Assembly: GCA_019911965.1 (NCBI GenBank) | Contig: JAIOJF010000042.1 | Span: 159,202 to 223,201, forward strand | DNA: 64,000 bases | Direction: 5' to 3' | Source of the DNA: Paracoccaceae bacterium | GTDB taxonomy: Bacteria; Pseudomonadota; Alphaproteobacteria; Rhodobacterales; Rhodobacteraceae | Shown here: piece by piece, positions 9,806-18,715 of the stretch | Layout of the letters: each line of letters opens with the position of its first letter | How positions within the stretch are numbered: position 1 is the stretch's first letter | Position numbers and translations under genes: made by a program | The notes under the pieces: model-generated | Database searches by the model: none | What the model saw: the letters and a program-made list of their open reading frames with translations, nothing else | What the model was told of the DNA's origin: nothing

Positions 9806-10438
9806 ATGGCCGGTAGTGCCCATATCATCGAGGATGGCAGCCTGCTCAGCCGTCTGGACCGGGGGCTGGAACGCATCGAGGCACCGCTGGCCTTGATAAG
9901 CGGTCTGGCAGTGTTCAGCCTGATGCTGCTGGCGGTGGTGTCGGTATCGGGGCGCAACGCCTTCAACATGCCGCTGCCGGGCTATGTCGACTGGATCGAG
10001 ATGGCGATGCCGCTGCTGGCCTTCCTTGGCATTTCCTGGACGCAGCGGCAGGGCGGCCATATCCGCATGGACATCCTGATCGGCCGCCTGCGCGGTCGGC
10101 CCGCCTGGGCGGCGGAGATGCTGACAACCCTGGTGGCATTGCTTCTGATCGGATTGCTAATCTGGGGAAGCTGGGCGCATTTCCTGCGTTCGATAGATTT
10201 CGCGGCACCGCTCTGGAGCCGTGATTCCTCGATCGACATCAAGCTGCCGCTCTGGCCTGCGAAACTGCTGGTGCCGGTGGCGTTTTCGGTGCTGGCGCTC
10301 CGCCTTGCGCTGCAATTCTGGGGCTATGCCCAGGCATTCGCGCGCAACCTGCCACAGCCGATTGCGGTGCCGCTGCCGCTGACCATCGAACAACAGGCCG
10401 CCGAGGAGGCACGACATGTCTCCGACGGCGAAATCTAG
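9806..10438 (+). CDS. TRAP transporter small permease (DctQ)
   Basis: A 210-residue inner-membrane protein with four hydrophobic segments (about 33-55, 63-85, 108-130 and 155-175), the DctQ pattern. A typical pair of features is present: NAFNMPLPGYVDWIEMAMPLLAFLGISWTQRQGGHIRMD between helices 1 and 2. It supports the large permease in sodium- or proton-driven uptake. I chose the ATG at 9806, just after GAAAGGAAG. The large permease gene starts 14 bp after its stop. Confidence 0.88.
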   Translation: MAGSAHIIEDGSLLSRLDRGLERIEAPLALISGLAVFSLMLLAVVSVSGRNAFNMPLPGYVDWIEMAMPLLAFLGISWTQRQGGHIRMDILIGRLRGRPAWAAEMLTTLVALLLIGLLIWGSWAHFLRSIDFAAPLWSRDSSIDIKLPLWPAKLLVPVAFSVLALRLALQFWGYAQAFARNLPQPIAVPLPLTIEQQAAEEARHVSDGEI

Positions 10439-10452
10439 GGCGGGCGGGCATC

Positions 10453-11853
10453 ATGGAACCCATTGATATCGGCCTGATCGTCACCTTCGGCCTGTTCGTC
10501 TTCGTCATGCTGGGCATGCGCGTGGCCTTCGCCGCCGCTTTGGCCGGTATGGTCGGGCTGATCTGGATATTCTGGTCCAAGAAGGGCTATGATCCTGACG
10601 CCTTCGGCTGGGCGATGACAGTGGCGGTCAAAACCGCCGGGCAGGTGCCGCATTCCAAGATTTCAAGCCAGGAACTCAGCCTGATCCCGACCTTCGTGCT
10701 GATCGGTTACCTCGCCTATTACGCCGGTCTGACCAAGGCCTTGTTCGAGGCCGCCAAGCGCTGGCTGGGCTGGCTGCCGGGCGGGCTGGCGGTATCGACG
10801 GTGTTCGCCACCGCCGGGTTTGCCGCCGTGTCGGGGGCATCCGTGGCGACGTCGGCGGTGTTCGCGCGGATCGCCATCCCCGAGATGCTGGCGGTCGGCT
10901 ACAACAAGCGCTTCGCCGCCGGGGTGGTGGCGGCGGCGGGCACGCTGGCCTCGCTGATCCCGCCATCGGCCATCCTGGTGATCTATGCCATCATCGTGGA
11001 ACAGAATGTCGGCAAATTGCTGCTGGCGGGGTTCATTCCGGGGGCGTTCTCGGCGGTGGTCTATGCCTCGCTGATCATCGGCATGGCGCTGGCGATCCCG
11101 GGCTTCGGGCCGCGCGTCACCGGCTATAGCTGGAAGGAACGGCTGGTCTCGCTGCCGCCGGCCTTTCCGATCTTCTTTGTCGTGCTGATCATCATCTTCT
11201 TCATCTACAACCCGTTCGGCGGCGATGCCTGGGGCACCCCGACCGAGGGCGGCGCGCTGGGAGCCTTCGTGGTGTTCCTGATGGCGCTGTGGAAAAAGAT
11301 GCGCTGGCGGCAGTTCAGGGACGCGCTGTTGGAAACCGCGAAACTGTCGGCGATGATCTTCACCATCATCTGGGGCGTGCTGATCTATGTGCGGTTCCTT
11401 GGCTTTGCCGATCTGCCGGGGGCATTTTCCGACTGGATCACCTCGCTGGAACATTCGCCGATGCTGACGCTGGTGATGATCCTTTTGGCCTATGCGGTGC
11501 TGGGCATGTTCATGGATGCCATCGGCATGCTGTTGCTGACATTGCCGGTGGTCTATCCGGCGGTGATGGCGCTGAATGGCGGCGAGGATGTCGCCGCCGC
11601 CGACAGCGCCTTCGGCATGTCCGGCGAGATGTGCGCCATCTGGTTCGGCATTCTGGTGGTCAAGATGGCCGAGTTCTGCCTGATCACGCCACCGATCGGG
11701 CTGAACTGCTTTGTCGTCGCAGGTGTGCGCCCTGACCTGAGCGTTCAGGACGTGTTTCGCGGCGTCACGCCGTTCTTCATCGCCGATGCCATCACCATCG
11801 CGCTGCTGGTGGCGTTTCCGGCCATCGTGCTGTGGCTGCCCGGGCAGTTATGA
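10453..11853 (+). CDS. TRAP transporter large permease (DctM)
   Basis: A 466-residue protein with about 12 hydrophobic segments, the DctM subunit of the TRAP transporter. Landmarks include SLIPTFVLIGYLAYYAGL near the N-terminus, the repeat around SGASVATSAVFARIAIPEM, and LIPPSAILVIYAIIVEQNVGKLLLAGFIPG, a strongly conserved segment of this family, then GMFMDAIGMLLLTLPVVYP and CLITPPIGLNCFVV near the end. It forms the transport path with DctQ. Its end is immediately followed by an aminotransferase gene, so transporter and enzyme are likely made together. Confidence 0.92.
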   Translation: MEPIDIGLIVTFGLFVFVMLGMRVAFAAALAGMVGLIWIFWSKKGYDPDAFGWAMTVAVKTAGQVPHSKISSQELSLIPTFVLIGYLAYYAGLTKALFEAAKRWLGWLPGGLAVSTVFATAGFAAVSGASVATSAVFARIAIPEMLAVGYNKRFAAGVVAAAGTLASLIPPSAILVIYAIIVEQNVGKLLLAGFIPGAFSAVVYASLIIGMALAIPGFGPRVTGYSWKERLVSLPPAFPIFFVVLIIIFFIYNPFGGDAWGTPTEGGALGAFVVFLMALWKKMRWRQFRDALLETAKLSAMIFTIIWGVLIYVRFLGFADLPGAFSDWITSLEHSPMLTLVMILLAYAVLGMFMDAIGMLLLTLPVVYPAVMALNGGEDVAAADSAFGMSGEMCAIWFGILVVKMAEFCLITPPIGLNCFVVAGVRPDLSVQDVFRGVTPFFIADAITIALLVAFPAIVLWLPGQL

Positions 11854-11861
11854 GGCCGCGC

Positions 11862-13052
11862 ATGTCCGCCCCGATCAACCCCGCCCTTGCCGCCACGTCC
11901 GAGCCACCGGTGATGCAGGCGCTTGGCTGGCTGGAAGGCGTGACCTTCCCGCCGGAACGCCCGCTGATCCGCCTGAGCCAGGCCGCCCCGGTCGCGCCAC
12001 CACCCCTGCCCCTGCGCGAGGCTTTGGCCGAGGCGGTGATGCATGATGCGGGGGCGCATATCTACGGCCCGGTGCTGGGGCTGCCCGAATTGCGCACCGA
12101 GATCGCGGCGCAATGGTCGGCGGCCTATGGCGGCGAGATTGCGCAATCCAACGTGGCGATCACGGCGGGCTGCAATCAGGCGTTCTGCGCCGCGCTGGCC
12201 TCGGTGGCGGCGGCGGGCGATGCGGTACTGATCCCGGCACCGTGGTATTTCAACCACTGCATGTGGGCCGACATGTCCGGCATCGAAACCCGCGCCATCA
12301 CCTGCGGGCGCGGCATGTTGCCCGATCCCGATCACGCGGCCTCGCTGATTGACGCGCGCACCAGAGCGATTGTGCTGGTCACGCCGAACAACCCGACCGG
12401 CGCGGAATATCCCGCCGAACTGGTGCGCGCATTCTACGATCTGGCGCGCGCGCATGGTCTGGCGCTGATCCTCGATGAAACCTACCGCGATTTCGACAGC
12501 CGCAGCGGGCGTGCGCATGATCTGTTCACCGATCCCGACTGGCCGGAAACCCTGATCCAGGTCTATTCCTTCTCCAAGGCCTACCGGCTGACCGGGCACC
12601 GCGTGGGTGCGATGGTCTGCGGTGCAGAACGCATCGCACAGGCGGAAAAGTTCCTCGATACCGTGTCGATCTGCCCCAACCAGTTGGGCCAGCGCGGGGC
12701 GTTGTTCGGCATGCGCCATCTCGGGCAATGGCTGGCCGGGGAACGGGCCGAGATACTGGGCCGCCGCGATGCCGTGGCGCAGGGCTTTGGCACGCTCGAC
12801 GGCTGGACCCTGCTGGGGGCCGGGGCCTATTTTGCCTATGTCGATCATGGCTTCGATCAGCCCGCGCCGGTGATTGCAAGGCGGCTGGTGCACGAGGCCG
12901 GCCTGCTGGTCCTGCCCGGCGAGATGTTCATGCCGCAAGCCCGGCCAGGCACGGCCAATCCTGCCGATCGCCAGATCAGGATCGCCTTCGCCAATACCGA
13001 TCTTGCCGGGATCGCGGAAATGTTCCGCCGCCTTGCGGCGTTTTCCCCCTGA
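11862..13052 (+). CDS. PLP-dependent class I/II aminotransferase
   Basis: A 396-residue fold-type I aminotransferase. Seen motifs are ITAGCNQAFCAAL in the cofactor pocket, PAPWYFNHCMWADM, VTPNNPTGAEYP with the conserved Asn, ILDETYRDFD with the PLP Asp, SFSKAYRLTGHRVG with the PLP lysine, and RIAFANTD with the carboxylate arginine. The substrate is unknown. I place the start at 11862, preceded by GAGG from the end of dctM; an ATG at 11850 overlaps the dctM stop and is also possible. Context suggests it acts on the compound imported by the TRAP system. Confidence 0.85.
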   Translation: MSAPINPALAATSEPPVMQALGWLEGVTFPPERPLIRLSQAAPVAPPPLPLREALAEAVMHDAGAHIYGPVLGLPELRTEIAAQWSAAYGGEIAQSNVAITAGCNQAFCAALASVAAAGDAVLIPAPWYFNHCMWADMSGIETRAITCGRGMLPDPDHAASLIDARTRAIVLVTPNNPTGAEYPAELVRAFYDLARAHGLALILDETYRDFDSRSGRAHDLFTDPDWPETLIQVYSFSKAYRLTGHRVGAMVCGAERIAQAEKFLDTVSICPNQLGQRGALFGMRHLGQWLAGERAEILGRRDAVAQGFGTLDGWTLLGAGAYFAYVDHGFDQPAPVIARRLVHEAGLLVLPGEMFMPQARPGTANPADRQIRIAFANTDLAGIAEMFRRLAAFSP

Positions 13053-13059
13053 GCGGTGC

Positions 13060-13088
13060 TTGTGTCCCGCACGCCTTGGCCCTAATAC
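13060..13088 (+). promoter_or_regulatory. Candidate sigma-70 promoter for ppiD
   Basis: TTGTGT (13060-13065), 17-base spacer, TAATAC (13083-13088), 30 bp before the ppiD start. Assigned by pattern only. Confidence 0.4.
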
Positions 13089-13118
13089 TCGCCCGACTTT
13101 GATGAAAGGGCCCTGTCC

Positions 13119-14981
13119 ATGACTGCTCCGCTGCGCGCCAAACGTAAAAAAGGCAATATGATCATCTGGGCGCTGATGGGCCTGCTGGTGGTCAGCCTCA
13201 CCGGCTTTGGCGTCACCTCGGTCGGGTCGGGCGGGGCACAGGCGATCGGCAGCGTCGGCGATCGCAAGGTCACGGTGAACGAATACGTCCGCGCCCTGCA
13301 GGCACAGATGCGCGAATTCTCGCAACAGATCGGCCAGAACCTGACAATGGAGCAGGTGCAGGCCTTCGGGATCGACCGCATGGTGCTGCAACAGGTGCTG
13401 GCAACCGCGGCGCTGGATGCGGAAAGCGACCTGATCGGCCTGTCGGTGGGCGACCAGCGGGTGCTGGCGGCCCTGCGCGACACCGAGGCTTTCCAGAACC
13501 TGACCGGCCAGTTCGACGAGACCGCCTATCGCTTCGCGCTGGACCGGGCCAATCTGAAACCGGCGGAATATGATGAAATCCTGCGCTCGGAATCGGCGCG
13601 CGCGATGCTGCAGATCGCGGTCGGCGCAGGCGTGCAGGCGAACGACACCTTCCCGCTGGCGATGCTGTCCTTCGTTGCCGAAACCCGGGACTTTGAATGG
13701 GCGATGTTCGGCCCCGAACATCTGGCCGAACCGGTGCGCCTGCCCGACGAGACCGAGATCGAGGCGCATTACCGCGCCAATCCCGATGCCTATACCGCGC
13801 CGGAAACCCGCGCCATCACCTATGCCCTGCTGACGCCCGACATGCTGATCGGCGGTATCGAACCGGATGAAGAGGCGCTGAAGGCGTTGTATGAGTCCGA
13901 TATCGCGCGCTACGTGCAGCCGGAACGCCGGATCGTCGACAGGGTGGTTTTCGCCTCCGAAGCCGATGCCAGGGCGGCGATGGATGCGATCATGGCCGCT
14001 GAAAAGAGCTTTGCCGATATCGTGGCGGAGCGCGGCCTGGAATTGTCCGATGTCGATCTTGGCGATGTGGCGCTTTCCGATCTGGCCCCCGCTGCGGGCG
14101 AAGCGGTGTTCTCGCTGGCCGAACCGGGGCTTGTCGGGCCGGTGCAATCCTCGCTCGGCCCGGCGCTGTTCCGCCTGAACGCCATCCTGGAGGCGCAGAA
14201 TACCGGCTTTGACGAGGTGCGAGATGAATTGCACGCCGAATTCGTCGCCGACCGGGCGCGGCGCATGGTGGACGATGCGATCAACCCGATTGACGATCTT
14301 CTGGCCAGCGGCGCCACGCTTGAGGAAATCGCGGCGGAAACCGATATGGCGGCCGGCAAGATCGACTACGCCATCGGCGATACCGACGGTATCGCGGCGC
14401 ATCAGGAATTCCGCGACGCCGCCAAGGCGGTGAACGAGGGCGATTTCCCCGAGATCGTGACGCTGGAAGGCGGCGGCATCTTCGCGCTCAGGCTGGACGG
14501 CGTGACGCCCCCTGCCCTGCGCCCGCTGGCGGAAGTGCGTGAAACCGTGATTGCCGACTGGCAGGCCGCCGAGACCCGCCGCCAGCTTGTAGCCATCGCC
14601 GCAGCCACGGTCGAACAGGCGGCAGGCGGTGCCGGTCTGGGCGAACTGGCGCTGTCGCCGCGCCCCGAGGCCGGCATACGCCGCGAAGCCTTCATCGAAG
14701 GCGCGCCTGAAGGGCTGGTGGGCAAGGTTTTCGGCTTGTCCGAGGGCGAGGCCGCGCTGGTCGAGGATGCCAGCGGCATCGCCATCGTCCGGCTGACCGC
14801 GATCACCCCGTTCGATCCCGAAACGCCCGACAACAAGGCGCTGCTGACCGGGGTGGCCGGGCAGTATTCGCGCCAGATCGGCGAGGATTTGTATGACGCC
14901 TTCGCCACGGCGGTGCAAAACCGCGCCGGTATCTCGCTGAACCAGTCGATGATCAACGCCGTCCATACCCAGTTGCGCTGA
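13119..14981 (+). CDS. ppiD: PpiD-like periplasmic peptidyl-prolyl isomerase/chaperone
   Basis: A 620-residue protein with a short basic cytoplasmic end (RAKRKKGN), one membrane anchor (about 13-35), an N-terminal SurA-like chaperone region (VGDRKVTVNEYVRALQ onward), and a central parvulin-type domain (about 265-365, PERRIVDRVVFASEADARAAMD ... SSLGPALFRLNAI). A long C-terminal region follows. PpiD sits at the periplasmic side of the Sec translocon and helps newly exported proteins. Isomerase residues of parvulin are only partly visible, so chaperone action may dominate, as known for E. coli PpiD. The gene is followed by trpE after one base, a linkage common in Rhodobacterales. Confidence 0.88.
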   Translation: MTAPLRAKRKKGNMIIWALMGLLVVSLTGFGVTSVGSGGAQAIGSVGDRKVTVNEYVRALQAQMREFSQQIGQNLTMEQVQAFGIDRMVLQQVLATAALDAESDLIGLSVGDQRVLAALRDTEAFQNLTGQFDETAYRFALDRANLKPAEYDEILRSESARAMLQIAVGAGVQANDTFPLAMLSFVAETRDFEWAMFGPEHLAEPVRLPDETEIEAHYRANPDAYTAPETRAITYALLTPDMLIGGIEPDEEALKALYESDIARYVQPERRIVDRVVFASEADARAAMDAIMAAEKSFADIVAERGLELSDVDLGDVALSDLAPAAGEAVFSLAEPGLVGPVQSSLGPALFRLNAILEAQNTGFDEVRDELHAEFVADRARRMVDDAINPIDDLLASGATLEEIAAETDMAAGKIDYAIGDTDGIAAHQEFRDAAKAVNEGDFPEIVTLEGGGIFALRLDGVTPPALRPLAEVRETVIADWQAAETRRQLVAIAAATVEQAAGGAGLGELALSPRPEAGIRREAFIEGAPEGLVGKVFGLSEGEAALVEDASGIAIVRLTAITPFDPETPDNKALLTGVAGQYSRQIGEDLYDAFATAVQNRAGISLNQSMINAVHTQLR

Positions 14982-14982
14982 C

Positions 14983-16497
14983 ATGGCACTGGAGCCGTCT
15001 TTCGACGATTTCGCCCGGGGTTTTGACGCTGGCGACAATCAGGTGGTCTGGACCCGGCTGGCGGCCGATCTGGACACGCCGGTTTCGCTGATGCTGAAAC
15101 TGGCGCAGGCGCGCAAGGACAGCTTCATGCTGGAAAGCGTGACCGGCGGCGAAATCAGGGGCCGTTATTCGGTGATCGGCATGAAGCCCGATCTGATCTG
15201 GGAATGCCGGGGCATGTCCAGCCGGCTGAACCGCGAAGCCCGATACGATCCCGATGCCTTCCAGCCGCTGCCCGGCAAGCCGCTGGATGAATTGCGCAAA
15301 TTGCTGGCGGAAAGCCGGATTGATCTGCCGTCGGACCTGCCGGCAATCTCGGCCGGGCTGTTCGGCTATCTCGGCTATGACATGATCCGGCTGGTCGAGC
15401 ATCTGCCGGATATCAACCCCGATCCGCTGGGGCTGGCCGATGCGATCATGCTGCGCCCCTCGGTGATCGTGGTGCTGGATGGCGTGAAGGGCGAGGTAAC
15501 GGTGGTCTCGCCCGCCTGGGCCAGTGGCGGGCTGTCGGCGCGGGCGGCCTATGCGCAGGCGGCGGAACGGGTGATGGATGCGGTGCGCGATCTGGAGCGC
15601 CAGGCCCCGAACGAGGCGCGCAATCTCGGCGAGATGTCCGAACCCGGCAAGCCGGTGTCGAATATCAGCCGCGAGGATTACCACGCCATCGTCGAACGTG
15701 CGCGCGATTACATTCGCGCCGGGGACATTTTCCAGGTGGTGCCGTCGCAGCGCTGGAGGCAGGACTTCACTCTGCCGCCTTTTGCACTTTATCGCGCCCT
15801 TCGCCGCACCAATCCCTCGCCCTTCATGTTCTTCTTCAACTTCGGCGATTTCCAGGTGATCGGGGCCAGCCCGGAAATCCTGGTCCGCGCCCGCGATGGC
15901 GAGGTGACGATCCGCCCGATCGCCGGTACCAGACCGCGCGGGGCCACGCCCGAAGCCGACCGCGCCTTTGAGGCCGACCTGCTGGCCGACCCGAAGGAAC
16001 GCGCCGAGCATCTGATGCTGCTGGACCTGGGGCGCAACGATGTCGGGCGGGTGGCAAAGATCGGTACGGTTCGGCCGACCGAGCAATTCATCATCGAACG
16101 CTACAGCCATGTGATGCATATCGTCTCGAACGTGGTGGGCGAGTTGAAAGAGGGCGAGGACGCCCTGTCGGCCCTGCTGGCCGGCCTGCCCGCCGGGACG
16201 GTCTCGGGCGCGCCCAAGGTGCGGGCGATGCAGATCATCGACGAGCTGGAAACCGAGAAACGCGGGATCTACGGCGGTGGCGTCGGCTATTTCTCGGCCA
16301 ATGGCGACATGGATATCTGCATCGCGCTCAGAACCGCGATCATCAAGGACGAAAAGCTGTATGTCCAGGCCGGGGGCGGCGTGGTCTATGACAGCGACCC
16401 CGAGGCGGAATACCAGGAAACCGTCAACAAATCGAAAGCCCTGCTGCAGGCCGCCCGCGATGCCGGGATGTTCGTGAAGGTCAGCGGGCAGGGCTAG
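14983..16497 (+). CDS. trpE: Anthranilate synthase component I
   Basis: A 504-residue chorismate-using enzyme. The N-terminal half holds the Trp-sensor type motif MLKLAQARKDSFMLESVTGGEIRGRYSVIG. The catalytic half shows FQVVPSQRW, NPSPFMFFFNFGDFQVIGASPEILVRARDGEVTIRPIAGTRPRGATPEAD, LMLLDLGRNDVGRVAKIGTV, GTVSGAPKVRAMQIIDELE, and GYFSANGDMDICIALRT. With TrpG it turns chorismate and glutamine into anthranilate, the first step to tryptophan. It is separated from trpGDC by a microsatellite and the opposite-strand polysaccharide deacetylase gene. Feedback inhibition by tryptophan is expected from the family. Confidence 0.96.
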   Translation: MALEPSFDDFARGFDAGDNQVVWTRLAADLDTPVSLMLKLAQARKDSFMLESVTGGEIRGRYSVIGMKPDLIWECRGMSSRLNREARYDPDAFQPLPGKPLDELRKLLAESRIDLPSDLPAISAGLFGYLGYDMIRLVEHLPDINPDPLGLADAIMLRPSVIVVLDGVKGEVTVVSPAWASGGLSARAAYAQAAERVMDAVRDLERQAPNEARNLGEMSEPGKPVSNISREDYHAIVERARDYIRAGDIFQVVPSQRWRQDFTLPPFALYRALRRTNPSPFMFFFNFGDFQVIGASPEILVRARDGEVTIRPIAGTRPRGATPEADRAFEADLLADPKERAEHLMLLDLGRNDVGRVAKIGTVRPTEQFIIERYSHVMHIVSNVVGELKEGEDALSALLAGLPAGTVSGAPKVRAMQIIDELETEKRGIYGGGVGYFSANGDMDICIALRTAIIKDEKLYVQAGGGVVYDSDPEAEYQETVNKSKALLQAARDAGMFVKVSGQG

Positions 16498-16652
16498 GCC
16501 GGGTATCGGTGGCTTGGATGCTGCGGGTCGGGTGGTTGGCCCGCTGTCATCATGATTGATTGATATTTCGCATATTTTTGTGCTCGCTTGTTTAACAGTC
16601 AGTCCACGCTTTGCCGCCTTACCGCTGAGTCGATCAATCAACTAGTCGATCA

Positions 16653-16715
16653 GTCGATTGGTCGATTGGTCGATTGGTCGATTGGTCGATTGGTCGATTG
16701 GTCGATTGGTCGATT
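16653..16715. repeat. Perfect 8-bp tandem repeat GTCGATTG
   Basis: Seven perfect copies of GTCGATTG (16653-16708) plus a partial eighth unit lie in the 248-bp gap between trpE and the convergent polysaccharide deacetylase gene. Degenerate related units (AGTCGATCA) precede the array from about 16628. The unit length is not a multiple of three and the array is outside any supported gene. Such arrays change copy number by slippage. Confidence 0.9.
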
Positions 16716-16745
16716 TTCCGCCCCGGCCAGCACCCCGACAACCGT

Positions 16746-17990
16746 TCATTGCGCCAACAGGCTGGCCGAAACCGGCGCCAGCGCGATGCCGGCGTTCTTG
16801 CCGCCGACGGCCCAACTGAACAGCGCGGTGACGGTCTCGGGATAGGTCCGACCCATCACGATGACATGGCCGTCCTTGCCTGCCTCAAGCGCTGCGCGGT
16901 CCAGATAGCGCTGGATCACCGCGCCGGATTCACGCTCCCGGTCCAGCACGCGGTAAACGACGCCCGAGGCCACACCGTCACGCCGCGCCGATTTGTCGGT
17001 GCCGTTCAGTCCGATATCATAGGTGATCAGCCCGTGCCCGGTGCTGCCAAGCGCGGCAATCACGTCGCCCGCCAGGTCGGGTGCGGCCTGAAGCGTGGCG
17101 TCTGGCCGGTCGATCAGGCCCACCGCCTCGGGGATGGCCGCGAAGACACCGCCAAGGGCCGCCGCCACGTCGGCGGGATTGCCGGTGGCCACCAGCGCCG
17201 CCTCGCCGCCCGGGGCAAGTGCCAGGATTTCAAAGCCGCCGCGCGACAGGCGCTTGGCGTCCGCCGTCGCACCCGGGCGGGTCGGGTCCAGTGCGAAGGT
17301 CACCGGAAACGAGAATGTCAGCAACACCTCCTTGTCCAGGCCTTCATCGCCCGCGTCGATCAGGATCACCGACAGCAGGGGCTTGCCGTCGGGATTGGAA
17401 AACCCGACCTTGTTGCGCTCCAGCGCCGCGCCGCCGATACTCGCGGCCACCGGGGGGACCTCGGTGCGGGTCACATCGCCGGTATCATCCACTTCAGGCG
17501 TTGCAATCTCGGTCGCGGGCGGCTCCACCACCGGCAGGCGGTTGACCGGGATATCGACGACCGGGTTGCCAATCTCCGCCATCGGCACCCCCAAAGCGGG
17601 CGGCTGTGCCGGCAGGTTTTCCGCATCGTCGCTGGCCGAGATCATCGCCACGTCATCTTCTGCCGGGGCCGGGGCCGGCATCGAAACCCCGGCCTGCGCA
17701 TCCGGCTGCGCCGCCGACGAGGTATCCGGCGACGGCGTGGCAACGCCGCTATCGTCGATCTCGGGCAAGGGTGTGGTATCGCCGATCACCGCACGGTCCT
17801 CGCCCGGCAGGACCGGATTGCTGTCGGGCCTCTCGACATTGAAGCCCGAGCCTTCCGGCGTCGTCAGGTCAACCTGCGACGATTGCCCCGGATCGCGCGG
17901 CGGCAACGGCATCAGCAACGACAGAGAGCCGGCAAAAACCAGCGAGATAGCAGCGCCTTTCAGGAAACCTGCACCAAACCCGCCCGCCAT
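16746..17990 (-). CDS. Divergent polysaccharide deacetylase family protein
   Basis: A 414-residue protein. The N-terminus has a hydrophobic anchor (about 8-32, GAAISLVFAGSLSLLMPLPP), followed by a long acidic, Pro/Ala-rich linker (to about 190), and a C-terminal NodB-like fold (about 205-414) with LLSVILIDAGDEGL, FSFPVTFALDPTRPGA, GFEILALAPGG and DGHVIVMGRTYPETVTALFSW. This is the 'divergent' group related to YibQ, where the metal-binding His/Asp of true deacetylases are largely missing; function in the envelope is unknown. I chose the ATG at 17990, preceded by GGAGG. It converges with trpE and is divergent from trpG. Confidence 0.85.
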   Translation of the reverse strand: MAGGFGAGFLKGAAISLVFAGSLSLLMPLPPRDPGQSSQVDLTTPEGSGFNVERPDSNPVLPGEDRAVIGDTTPLPEIDDSGVATPSPDTSSAAQPDAQAGVSMPAPAPAEDDVAMISASDDAENLPAQPPALGVPMAEIGNPVVDIPVNRLPVVEPPATEIATPEVDDTGDVTRTEVPPVAASIGGAALERNKVGFSNPDGKPLLSVILIDAGDEGLDKEVLLTFSFPVTFALDPTRPGATADAKRLSRGGFEILALAPGGEAALVATGNPADVAAALGGVFAAIPEAVGLIDRPDATLQAAPDLAGDVIAALGSTGHGLITYDIGLNGTDKSARRDGVASGVVYRVLDRERESGAVIQRYLDRAALEAGKDGHVIVMGRTYPETVTALFSWAVGGKNAGIALAPVSASLLAQ

Positions 17991-18121
17991 GTCGCGCCTC
18001 CGCAATTATTCCGCCCGCCTGCTCTTGACCATCTTGGGCGGCTGCGGGCATTTATAGCGCGAAATCGGCGGGGGTTCACCCCAAATCCGCCTGAGCCGTG
18101 CAAAGCGATGAAAACCAGCCG

Positions 18122-18715
18122 ATGCTTCTTCTGATCGACAATTACGACAGCTTCACCTGGAACCTGGTGCATTACCTGGGCGATCTGGGCACCGAGGTGC
18201 AGGTGGTGCGCAACGATGCGCTGACCGTGACCGAGGCGATGATGCTGGGGGCCGAGGCGATCCTGTTGTCGCCGGGGCCGTGCGAGCCCGATCAGGCCGG
18301 CATCTGCCTTGACCTGACCCGCGCCGCCGCCGAAGCCCGCGTGCCTCTGATCGGCGTCTGCCTTGGCCATCAGACGATCGGACAGGCCTTCGGCGGCAAG
18401 GTGGTGCGCTGCCACGAGATCGTGCATGGCAAGCTGGGCGCGATGCAGCATTCCGGCGCGGGCCTGTTCGCCGGTCTGCCCTCGCCCTTTGCCGCCACGC
18501 GCTATCATTCGCTGGTGGTGGAGCGCGCCAGCTTGCCCGATTGCCTGGAGGTCACCGCCTGGCTGGAGGACGGCACCATCATGGGTTTGCAGCACCGGAG
18601 CCTGCCGATCCACGGCGTGCAGTTTCATCCCGAAAGCATCGCCTCGGAACATGGCCATGCCTTGCTGAAGAATTTTCTCGATCTGGTGCCCGGCCACAGG
18701 AAGGAACCCGCATGA
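18122..18715 (+). CDS. trpG: Anthranilate synthase component II (glutamine amidotransferase)
   Basis: A 197-residue class I glutamine amidotransferase. It begins [23 protein letters not shown], has the oxyanion/Cys nucleophile motif [15 protein letters not shown], and the catalytic His-Glu pair in [14 protein letters not shown]. It supplies ammonia to TrpE. I start at the ATG of [10 protein letters not shown] (18122); a GTG eight codons earlier is less typical. A TTGACC hexamer lies about 90 bp upstream and could belong to its promoter. Its stop overlaps the trpD start (ATGA). Confidence 0.95.
   Translation: MLLLIDNYDSFTWNLVHYLGDLGTEVQVVRNDALTVTEAMMLGAEAILLSPGPCEPDQAGICLDLTRAAAEARVPLIGVCLGHQTIGQAFGGKVVRCHEIVHGKLGAMQHSGAGLFAGLPSPFAATRYHSLVVERASLPDCLEVTAWLEDGTIMGLQHRSLPIHGVQFHPESIASEHGHALLKNFLDLVPGHRKEPA

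Noticed and set aside
11745..15038. Very long open frame on the reverse strand (about 1097 codons) opposite the aminotransferase and ppiD genes
   Set aside because: It is antisense to two clearly conserved genes, crosses their boundaries, and has a His/Arg/Gly-rich composition typical of shadow frames in GC-rich DNA. The same holds for long frames opposite 26382-28664, 30692-33472 and 61698-63380.
16674..18134. Forward open frame over the microsatellite, giving a VDWSIGRL-type repeat peptide
   Set aside because: It is antisense to the polysaccharide deacetylase gene over most of its length, has no RBS, and would shift frame with every repeat-number change.
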